Of a DNA stretch of 64,000 nt, positions 23,610 to 32,542 are shown in pieces. A program made the translations under genes and the position numbers. A model generated the notes under the pieces. That model had not been told where the DNA came from, did no database searches, and was given only the letters and a program-made list of their open reading frames with translations. Location of the stretch: the NCBI GenBank assembly GCA_014904845.1, contig MU119444.1:23227-87226 (forward strand), read 5' to 3'. Position 1 is the stretch's first letter. Each line of letters opens with the position of its first letter. The DNA is from Acephala macrosclerotiorum (lineage: Eukaryota > Ascomycota > Leotiomycetes > Helotiales > Mollisiaceae).

Positions 23610-24096
23610 CTTGGCGATTATTTGTGTAAGAAACCGGAGGCTTGGAGCTTTGAAAGATGAGTTAGTGACGAGGGTGGCTGTAGTTTTTGAGGGCCTTTTG
23701 TACTGGGGGCTCTGTGGGTTCATATACTCCTCATGAAGGGAAGCTTCTCGAGTATGGTAGAGGTTTTTCAACCAGCTCGTGCATGTTCACATTCCCTCCG
23801 CGATTCTAAGATGCCGCGGCGGGGCCCAAGCACCGAACAATGCCATTTCCTCAAACATCCAACAGCACACCGCGCGGTAAGTGGAGCTCGTCTGTGACAG
23901 CCGCCCTTGGTAGGTCAAGCTCACAAATGTCCTTCCAAGTCATGGAAGTCAACATCCTGCACAGAACCAATGGAACCTTACATGGCCGTCCCACCCAAGA
24001 CTCAAGCATTCAATTCTTTAGGCTGGTTGCTGCTCAATTTCTTGTCTGAACCTCCAGCAAAGCAAAGAACATCATACTGGAACCTCCACCTCGACA
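23610..24096. promoter_or_regulatory. Bidirectional promoter of precursor and UstYa-2
   Basis: 487 bases between two divergent starts. It contains the palindrome CCGCGCGG at 23870-23877 and a CCGCGG palindrome near 23814. Short plus-strand frames here have no family resemblance and look like 5' leader sequence of UstYa-2. Confidence 0.6.
23870..23877. promoter_or_regulatory. CCGCGCGG palindrome, cluster motif in shared promoter
   Basis: The perfect palindrome contains the cluster heptamer on both strands, fitting a site that serves both divergent genes. CCG-CG-CGG is an inverted pair of CGG half-sites, the kind of site bound by Zn2Cys6 dimers. Confidence 0.5.
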
Positions 24097-24834
24097 ATGA
24101 ATTCACCTGTTTCCTGGGGTAAACACACCCGGAAGGCCTCCCAGAACTACCATCCACTTGTCTCTTCACCAGACTCTTCGTATTCTGAGGACAGTGAAGC
24201 TGAGCTCAAAGCCATTCCCGGACCACAGTATACAACGCGGCGAAGGAAATTGTACGGCATTATCATCTTCTTGGTCGTTTTGGTCGTGGCCCTCGGGACC
24301 TACGTTGCAAAGCTCCATGTTATGGAAGACCACGGGATCGGTCCGAAGCCTATTAAATGTATGTGTGGCAGCTCAACTTCTGAGGCGGAGACTTTGGGCT
24401 GCAAATACGACAGCTTGGCTGCCTGCTGGCTACCAGCGCACTGCCGCGACGATGAACTCACAGCTGAATTTGAACATGCTGGCGATGGACCCAACGGCGA
24501 GTGGACGTATTGGGCCGACAGTAATGCAACGAGACGCATGACTTTGGAGGAAGTTGGACTTTTGGCAAACCTGCCGAAACCTCAAGCGATGTTTTATTCA
24601 ACATTTGGCTGGCATGTTGCACATTGCGCTTTTTATTGGAGAAAGGAGTTCAGGATGAGGGCTAAGGGTCTCATGTTGGAGAATCGGTATGATAGAGAAA
24701 GTCATGTTGAGCATTGCTATCCAATATTCATGGCAAATATTCCTCTGGATGCAATAGGTGCGGGATTCGGCGTAAAGCTTGGAGGAGAGAGAGATGTTGG
24801 TGGCCATGGTCATGGGCATATGGAGAGGCCCTAG
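24097..24834 (+). CDS. UstYa-like membrane oxidase 2 (divergent subfamily)
   Basis: One exon, 245 residues. A cytosolic tail rich in Ser and charged residues leads into a transmembrane helix at about 53-71. A segment with Cys88, Cys90, Cys102, Cys110 and Cys116 follows (CGSSTSEAETLGCKYDSLA, then HCRDDELTAEF and GEWTYWAD). HVAHC at 173-177 with FYWRK, then HVEHC at 203-207, are the two HxxHC motifs. The spacing is shorter than in classical UstYa proteins, and the conserved block before them marks a separate subfamily found widely in filamentous fungi. The likely role is oxidative modification of the precursor in the secretory pathway. The C-terminus ends in a His/Gly run (GGHGHGH) that could bind metal. 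It shares its promoter with the precursor. Confidence 0.8.
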   Translation: MNSPVSWGKHTRKASQNYHPLVSSPDSSYSEDSEAELKAIPGPQYTTRRRKLYGIIIFLVVLVVALGTYVAKLHVMEDHGIGPKPIKCMCGSSTSEAETLGCKYDSLAACWLPAHCRDDELTAEFEHAGDGPNGEWTYWADSNATRRMTLEEVGLLANLPKPQAMFYSTFGWHVAHCAFYWRKEFRMRAKGLMLENRYDRESHVEHCYPIFMANIPLDAIGAGFGVKLGGERDVGGHGHGHMERP

Positions 24835-25330
24835 GGTTATGACAACTCGGAAATACTGCGAAATTTATTGAACCTGACTCTGCTAAGTATGGCTTTACGT
24901 AGCATTTTTTCATCATCGTTTTGATATCTCTCCATGAAGTTGTGACATCGAAGTGAAAGCTTCTTGATATTTCACGTGCAAAGCAGTATCCGAACTCCTC
25001 TGGGTTTTGATTTTAGCTAGAGGCCCATTTTCTGTAGAGACTAGGCGCAACGGTTCGAAGCCGACCAACACTGCTCGTCTTGCCGTGCTGTCTGTTACAC
25101 CCAATAGGATTCCATTCCGTGTGGATAATGGGACTACGTTGCCTTGAGTACCGCCGAGCGACCTGCGCGCGGCTGTCCAGAAGTACAGTAGAGTTACCGC
25201 CACCGTAGTATGGAGACACTCAGTCTTTGAGCGAGGTAGATGTAATTCTCCTACGTAGCTTCCTATATCATTCCACTGAAGTTTTCTTGCTTGCACTCAT
25301 AGTTATTCTCAACTCAAGTTTACCATCAAC
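24835..25330. promoter_or_regulatory. Intergenic region upstream of UstYa-3
   Basis: 496 bases. The only distinct element is the TGCGCGCGGC decamer at 25164-25173. Small frames on the minus strand are not credible. Confidence 0.5.
25166..25172 (+). promoter_or_regulatory. CGCGCGG cluster motif, UstYa-3 promoter
   Basis: The heptamer lies 159 bases upstream of the UstYa-3 start. The decamer TGCGCGCGGC is identical to the one in front of the ABC transporter. Confidence 0.5.
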
Positions 25331-26073
25331 ATGTACACAAAGCTTCCTGAAAAGGATTTCGACGAGAGCAGCACTGAATCACTTCCCACATCTCAACGCA
25401 CAAGGACTCGTTCTATACATTTGAAGACCTTCATTCTTCGTTCTTCACGGCCATTTTTCACTCCAGAGCGCTTGATTATCTTAGTACTGCTTGGAATACT
25501 GATTCCCTGTCTCCCATTGGCTATATTCTCGGCGCAATGTCCACGACAGACAGAATTCTCGATACAAAAGTTTGGTGGTAACACAGATTACATGACACTT
25601 GATCACCGAAAAGATGTCCTTTGGGAAGCTCTTACAGTGAATGACACTTCAGGGCATGGAGGATTGGTCTGGGCCTCAGACGGCAATCCGGATGGGAAGG
25701 AGACAGTTGGGATGATTTCTATGTTTCATCAATTACATTGCCTGGCCGGGTTGCGAATGGCGCTCCAAGCTTCGTCTGAGGGGAAATTCGTTGGAATAGA
25801 TCAGAACGATGACCTCCATTGGCCACACTGCATGGACTATTTGAGACAGGTAAGGTCATTCTAATCGAATCATGCTCAATTGAACTAATGAATCTTCTCT
25901 ACAAGACTCTGTTATGCAATGCGGACAGTACAATAGAGCGACCTCCTATCATCAACGGCACGTTACAACACTTTATCAACGGAGCAGACGATACCAGGAA
26001 ATGTGGACAGTCCGCCTTGTTATATGATCGTGTTTTAAAGAAAGGTTACCACACTTATTTGCCAAATAACTGA
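25331..26073 (+). CDS. UstYa-like (DUF3328) membrane oxidase 3
   Basis: Exons 25331-25849 and 25906-26073 encode 228 residues. The transmembrane helix lies at about 48-66. The family motifs are HQLHC at 133-137 and HWPHC at 163-167, followed by MDYLRQTLLCNADST, a very typical DUF3328 block that crosses the intron in phase 0. A late Cys in TRKCG corresponds to the usual C-terminal HTCR position, though the His is absent. Compared with UstYa-1 the loop between the two HxxHC motifs is much shorter, so the two are not recent duplicates. It is predicted to act with the other UstYa-like proteins on the repeat precursor (inference from proximity). Confidence 0.87.
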
Positions 26074-26327
26074 AGAAACGTAGAACAACTTATATCTGCG
26101 ATCAAACTTCCATATCTAGAAACTTGACATGGATTTCTCTTTACTCTAGAATTCCCAAAATAATTATAATCTCTAGAGGGATCTTCTGTGGGGCACACTA
26201 GCAGGGTGAAGCAGGATATCTAAAGATACGAATATGGGTTTCATTGTATTGCAAAGCCAGTACAAGACCCTGTGAAGCATGTCCGTGACTCTGACTCGTA
26301 CAGAGGCTCTCACAGTTCCCCACCCAG

Positions 26328-28533
26328 CTACCGCAGCAGAACATATTGACTGAGTTTGTCCATTGCAGAAACCCAATCACAACTGCATGAACCATTTCTT
26401 CTCATCTCCCAACATGTTTCCATAATCTTGAAAGCCCCTGCAAATGATCCAACAGTAGAATGAGTGACCTTCGCTGCCGAAAAAAGTTCTCGAAAGGACC
26501 CTTGCTGGCTTTCGACTGCCAAGGACCCAGAAATGCAGAATGCCCAAACAGCGTTTACCAGCAGTTCCTTATCCTCCAAGCTCTGTAGAGCAGCTAGGGT
26601 CTTCGATACGCCTTCTTTCACTTCTGGTAGCTCGGGATGGGCTCCGGAAATAACAACGTGGAGGTAGACAATTGCAGAAAGAGCAAAGATTCTGTTGATA
26701 TCAGCATAGGCTGACATCAACAACAATCTCGAATCCCTCTTCGAGGATTGCCTAGACAAAGATGCATTCTCAATCTCAGCAATCTTTCGGTGGATACGCT
26801 CCTCGATTCGACTTCCACGCTTTGCCAACTCTACAATGCTGAGCTTTTGAGACTCATTAGCGTCTTTCTTCCAATTATCCAATTGAGATATCTCGAAGAT
26901 GAGAATCATGATGGTATTATCGCAACCTATGAAGCTTCTTGAATCAGCATCGAGCGTTTGAAGCATTGATATATGATCGATATCCAACAGAGGTGTTGAA
27001 CGAGTAGAAGCACAAGAAATAATATCAAGAGCTACGAAGGAGCCAAGCAAGAAGTTAATTGCCTCGCTCTCTTTGGCACCCAGAGATTTCTGTATATGCT
27101 CGCTGCTTCTGAGATTCCGATCTCTTAAAAGCCCTGGTACAAGAGAAGTCGACCCTTGTATGATTGCCGGAAGAAACCCTGCGGCTGTGCGGAGAATTTT
27201 TTGCCAATTATCTACACCGCCCCCAAATATCTGAAGAAATATAGAGTCAGCAAGTGGGCGGTAAAGCTGGAAATCAGTTTATCTACCTCCAAGAACAGGA
27301 GCTGTAGAATACAAGCGAGACATCCAAGGCTGCGCACCCGGCGGATACTTTCGTCCCACCGACTCGACCCGCCAACGCTAAGTTCCATCTCCTGATTTGC
27401 TAGGTAATAGTAACTATCCTTGGATCGTAGCTTCATAAGAGAAGTGGTTGTTTCGGAATTTCGAAATTGTGTCGAGAGTAGATGATGCTCACTTAAAGCG
27501 AGGCTTGCGTAGTATGCCGATTTGACTCCCTTCAGGATAGAAAGTAGCCAACCTCTCTTCTGTTTCTTATGTGCATCAAAGAACGGATGCTGAATATAGA
27601 ATACCTGATCCAAGTAGTGCATGAACAACATGTCCTCAGTTTCTCCACCAGAGGTCAACCGATTCAGCCCTGCTAGGGCCGTTATCTGTTGCCCAGTGAT
27701 TCCAGCGGTCAAAGCATCCTTTTGACATCGAGTTACTGGGTGGATTTGACAATGAGTGGCGGATTCTGGGCGGGACTCAAGAAAGTTCTCTTTATCGGAA
27801 GATGAAGTCCGGGTTGTTCCATCGGAAGTAAAAAGGTCATCTCGAGTCTCGCTGTCATCCCATATGCCTTCACCTTGACGCGCATCTACTAATTCAGATG
27901 ATGAATCAAAGACGGTCTCAGCGGATCCAGTTGATAACAAAGGCCGCTCCCAATCCACACTCAGGCTCGTTTTGGAAAGTTCCGTAATGCTATTGGGACT
28001 GAGAAGGGCCTGTGAAGTGAGGGAGTCGTTATCGAAAAGATTCGTCCACATGGCTTCGTCCAAGGAAGTCGCGTTAATAACTCCGACTCCAGGGAAAATG
28101 TTATGTTGTGTTGGATCATCGCCCCACCCATCAAGGAGTCCATCAAGGGGGGCCGACAAAGATAAAGCCTGCGAGCTTCCACATTCGAGAGATAGCGCAT
28201 CTGAGTTTACCGCCCACCTTCGCCTTTTTGATCTACCCGTCTGTCTGACGATGTGTTTGATCTTAGTAGCTTGCTCTTGCTGTAATGCTCCATTGTCCAT
28301 CCACTTGGGCTTCGGCCCATACCCGTGACATTCCAATCTGAAAGAGATGCATGAAAAGCAGGAAGGCCGAGCCTCATCGCATTTCTTCTTGCGAACTCGG
28401 CAAGTCCAGCACCCATTGGAACTTCGTGCACCTGAATTGACAAAAGAGTTAGTGACAGATCAAACGATCTCTGAACCGAAGACCAAAACCCTCATTAAGC
28501 AGTTAACCTACTATTTGTAACAACCGGTTTCAT
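26328..28533 (-). CDS. Zn2Cys6 fungal transcription factor, likely cluster regulator
   Basis: Exons 28533-28512, 28431-27287 and 27230-26328 encode 689 residues. The binuclear zinc cluster is at the extreme N-terminus with Cys15, 18, 25, 32, 35 and 42 (C-x2-C-x6-C-x6-C-x2-C-x6-C). The middle is low-complexity and acidic. The C-terminal half looks like the Fungal_trans_2 regulatory domain: a long helical region with the FMHYLDQVFYIQHPFF block, ending in CDWVSAMDKLSQYVLLR. The 22-base first exon was inferred: ATGAAACCGG.., donor GTAGGT, and an acceptor preceded by a CTAAC branch site. It converges on UstYa-3. Zn2Cys6 dimers often bind CGG triplets, which fits the CGCGCGG/CCGCGCGG sites in the other cluster promoters. 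Its own promoter lacks an exact copy. Assignment as cluster regulator is inference. Confidence 0.87.
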
Positions 28534-29263
28534 TACTACAAATTCCCAGTCCCAGGCAGTTTGATATTGAAATTAACACATGGGAGCCGGTTCAGAGCCA
28601 AAAATTTGTGTATCACCAAGTACCAAGAAATTTTTTTTCCAGCGGACTGCGTTTCGTGGATACGATCGTGGGTGGGCAAAACATGAGGCGAAACTCCTGT
28701 GCGGCTGTGCCGCTTTGTATTCTGCAAAGTGTTCATGTTGGTAATTTCCCCTGCACCTGATTTTACTTGGTTTAACTGGCTACTTAACGCCCCGAAATCC
28801 AACCCGAGTGCAACCTAGAAAGTCCTTCTCTAACCTCTCAGAGGGTGAAAATCGGGCGCAAATCAGCGTTTCCCAGTGGCTCACTGGGACGCTGCCCTGC
28901 AGCTGAGGCACAGGGCATTGTCTACCCACGAAACGCAAACTTCTGGAAATACCATGAGGCACGACGGGCGCGATGACCTTCTCTTTTCGGTTATATTACT
29001 TCGAAGTTATGGGCATGCGCTGCATCGAGAAGGTCCATAACCAGTTGTTCGATGGAAAATCCACACTAGTGGGAACGGTTGGCATTCTCCCGAGAAAGAG
29101 GGGGAGGCGTAGTATGAACCCTGAATACGACGCGGCAAATCCGCCTTACCGCTGGTTCAATCCCATTCCCCACTTTAAATTGGGTACGTGGTTTACATTC
29201 CTTTCTCGACTGTATCCAAATCGACATCATTATCACGTACTTACCACGGCACATTCAGCTGCC
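28534..29263. promoter_or_regulatory. Divergent region between the Zn2Cys6 gene and the Rei1-like gene
   Basis: 730 bases. Two neighbouring inverted repeats stand out: CCCAGTG-GCT-CACTGGG at 28872-28888 and TGCCCTG/CAGGGCA at 28893-28917. A plus-strand open frame covers 28973-29263 but does not resemble Rei1 and probably is the 5' leader. Confidence 0.5.
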
Positions 29264-30344
29264 ATGAATTTTGATTCACTGCCTCTCAATAAGCCATTCA
29301 TCACGAGAACAACGAGCTTGAGACGCGGTAAAGCCCCGAAGATGACCCATAATTCAGACACACAAGGCGATTTGTCCCCATGCTCGAGCTTCGGAACTCT
29401 TGATTCCCTCGAGATAAAGGGAACTAATATAGATCTGAGCTACGAAGAATCTCACGAAGTAGATGGCCTAACGTTAGTTCAAATTGTCCTTGATGTCGAC
29501 CAACTCTCACTATTCTACTAGGGGTATCGAGGAGGGCTTGTCTCTTTTATCTGTGAACGATGACGGCGCGGACAGACAGAAGTCAGACATCCAATTTGAC
29601 CATACGCAGTGTTTATTCTGCAAACACAGCAGCATAGACCTCGATGAGAACCTCGAGCACATGCTTAAAAGGCATGGTCTTTTCATACCAGATAGTTCCC
29701 ATCTGGTAGTAGATATTGAAACCTTGGCCGAGTACCTCCACCTCGTTATATTCGTCTACTTTGAGTGTCTGTACTGTGGCTCTCAACGAAGCAGTGCTCA
29801 AGCTGCGCAGCAACACATGGTGGGCAAAGGGCATTGCAAGATTGACATACTCAGCGAGGACTCGGAATTCAGGGACTTCTATGATTTTCACTCTACCTCC
29901 GACGACAGCGATGGCGGGGCCATCAAATTAGTTCCAGAGGACTCGAATGGTGTCGTCGTCGAAGAATCGATGCGTCTGCCATCAGGAAAGCTCTTGTCGC
30001 ATCGAATGGAAGGCAAACGGCGCCTACACCAACACCGGACAACTTACACAAAAGTTCGGGGCCTCCCTCCATTAAGTCAATCTACAGCCCTCGATATTTC
30101 TAGGCCTCAGTCAGATACAGCTCTCAGCCGATCTGCGCAGTCTGAATCGAATAAGATTGCCAAACGCGAAGCTACCTTTCACAATCAGCTTGCCACTTTG
30201 CGGGCTGGAGATCGAATGAGTCTCATGCACTTGTCTAGGTCACAGCAGAAAGCAGTAATTATCAAGGGCAGGAAGCAGGTAGAAAGGGCCAGGAGGGATG
30301 AGAACGAGATGCTACTCAAAAGACAAATAAAGGCCAATCGGTAA
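29264..30344 (+). CDS. Rei1/ZNF622-like C2H2 zinc-finger protein, shortened paralogue
   Basis: Exons 29264-29472 and 29522-30344 encode 343 residues. Two adjacent fingers match the Rei1 core: CLFCKHSSIDLDENLEHMLKRH, followed by IPDSSHLVVDIETLAEYLHL, then CLYCGSQ..AAQQHMVGKGHC and the EFRDFYDF block. The C-terminus keeps the SRSQQKAVIIKGRK and NRN-like helical part. Rei1 is a cytoplasmic 60S maturation factor that recycles Arx1 and probes the exit tunnel. The N-terminal finger pair of true Rei1 (TCNTC type) is absent, both in the frame and upstream. I therefore read it as a diverged or specialised paralogue, not the housekeeping gene. The start was placed at MNFDSLPLNKPF; longer in-frame extension to 28973 exists but looks non-coding. 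It is the last gene before the large AT-rich block. Confidence 0.78.
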
Positions 30345-31190
30345 CAATGAAAAGAACGATACTTACTCTCCATTTGTCAGACCAGGGAAAGTGTCACAGG
30401 CGATGAGCCCTGGAAAACAAAATTTTGTTTCCCGGATGATACTGTCCTAATATTCAATATCTTTCATTTTACCTTCGATGCGAGAATATGTCAGGTTGCC
30501 GTATTATTGTCCATCTCTCGCCTTCGCATCCGAAATCACATCTCAGTGAATTACGCGCTACTTTGACTTCACACTGCGTGAAAGAACGGCACCTATAAAC
30601 TTCACACAGGGCTGACTATTAGTCTATTATGCACCTACTCAGCTGCCATCTGCGCAATAAGCATTAGGTGCACGTGAAGCTGCGGAAACTACTTGGTGAA
30701 GATCGTGCACAGTCGCAGTCGAGCGGCCTAAACTCAACCTTGGTGGGGTTCTCATACAGATCTCACAATTCAGCTGTTGGGCTTTTATTACCTGCTTTAT
30801 TGCAAGGTTTGATGTCTTATTGGTTGTGCCTCAAAATGCCATCTCCAGCTTACCACAACCGTGGATCATGTAAAGACCCTGACACCGTGAATATCCCGCG
30901 GATGCACGAAGAGTGCAGCGTTGCATTGATCATCTCGCCATCACCAGAGAGCCCGTCGTCTTGCTCACAACCTCGGCTGTCATGTATTCAAGGGTTTGTG
31001 CTGAGCATGTCAGTTCACGATGAGTTCGCGAACTTTCCCTCTTCAGGGCCAAGTCTCTGCGGAGTAGCACTCCCGTATAGCCACAATGCTTGGATATGCT
31101 TGTTTCCAGCCTTGACTTGCATCAAAAAGTCTGAGTTCTCTTCTGAGGCGTCCAAGGACTGCAATTGCAAATAGAAACGGCCCCGCTTCC
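30345..31190. other. Gene-free flank before the AT-rich block
   Basis: Composition is normal up to about 31190. A plus-strand open frame covers about 30668-31174; its first ATG is at 30817 (119 codons). It has no recognisable domain and a Ser/Cys-rich random-looking composition. I cannot support it as a gene. Confidence 0.45.
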
Positions 31191-31689
31191 GTTTTAGTAA
31201 CCTGCTTATTTACCAGGCCTCTATTATACTATTTTTATTACGAGTTTTCGAAAATACTATATTAAAATTTGCTATTATAAAGCTTAAAAAAAATATCATT
31301 TATTAATAATTTGATAATATTTATTTTAATTATGTAAATAAATAAATTAAATTATATAATTTAAAATATTTTTAAATTAATAATTTTTTTTTTTATAAAA
31401 TAAAATATATATTAAAAAATATTAAAAAAAAATTTAATTTTAATTAAATTAATATTTAAAATTATATTAATATATTTTAATAAAAAAATATTAAAAAAAA
31501 TTATATTCGAATTTTATAATAATATATTTTAATATACGTTTAATAAAATTAATTAAAAATTTTAAAATAAATTATTATTTAATTAATTTAATTAATTTAA
31601 TAAATTTAATAAATAAAATTAAAAATTTTATTATTTTAAAAATTATTATTAATATTTTATAAAATAAATTAATATTAAAAAATTAAATA

Positions 31690-31900
31690 TATATTTAATA
31701 TATATTTTTTTTAAAAATTTCGTTTTTATGTTTAATTATTATAATCGATTTAATTAATTTAAATTATTTTATTTAATATATATTTTTAAAAATATTTAAT
31801 ATTTAAAATAAAAATATATTTAAAAAATTTATAATCGCGATTTTAATTAAATATAATTATATTTTATTAATTTAAATAAATATTAATATATAATAATTTA
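31690..31900 (+). repeat. Partial RIP-degraded copy of the ~1.1 kb unit
   Basis: The segment with ATTATAATCGATTTAATTAA and the following TTAATATTTAAAATAAAAATA tract follows 36840-37110 with a deletion. It is heavily mutated, so the limits are approximate. Confidence 0.4.
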
Positions 31901-32334
31901 AATAAAAATAAAAATTAAAATTAAAAATTAAAATATTTTAATATTAAAATTTAATTATATATTAAATTTATTATTATAAAAATTATAATTTTAAATATTA
32001 TAAATTTTAAAATTAATTTATTAATAATTTTATGTTTTTATTAATTTTAAATTTTTTTTTAAAAAAATATATATAAATAATATACGAAAAAATAAATATA
32101 AATTTTTTTTTTTTTTTTTAATTTTAAATTTTATTTATATAATTTTTAATTAAAAATTATTAAAATATTTTAAAATATTTTTTATTATATTAATATACGA
32201 TTTTTAAATTAAATTTTATTAAATTGTTTATATATATAATATTATAATATTTTATATTAATATATTAATAAATTTATATAAAAAATTTTTTAAAAATATT
32301 TTAATTTCAAAATAAATAAAAAATTATATATATT

Positions 32335-32542
32335 TATTAATATTATTAAAAATACTTATTATTAATAATAAATTAAAAACGAAATAAATAAATAAATTAA
32401 ATAATTCGTTAATTAATTGTAAATTGTAAATTTAATAAATATACAAAAATTAAAAAATATAATTTCAATTTTAATACAAACGATACTAGTTTTAATCTGA
32501 CCTAGTATTTTACGTGATTACTAAACTAATATTATATTTATA
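32335..32542 (-). repeat. LTR of element A (left copy)
   Basis: This is the reverse complement of the LTR at 37807-38014, strongly RIP-mutated. Shared landmarks include the AATTGTAAATTGTAAATTTAA tract and the ACTAGTTTTAATCTGACCTAG and CACGTGATTA equivalents. Confidence 0.7.

Noticed and set aside
23840..24049. Small plus-strand frame between precursor and UstYa-2
   Set aside because: No signal peptide, no repeats, no similarity; probably UstYa-2 leader and promoter.
28973..29263. N-terminal extension of the Rei1-like protein
   Set aside because: In frame, but its sequence does not resemble Rei1 N-termini and it lacks the expected zinc finger; more likely 5' leader.
30668..31174. 168-codon plus-strand frame before the AT-rich block
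   Set aside because: No ATG until 30817, no domain, no visible introns or homology; probably chance in normal-composition DNA.
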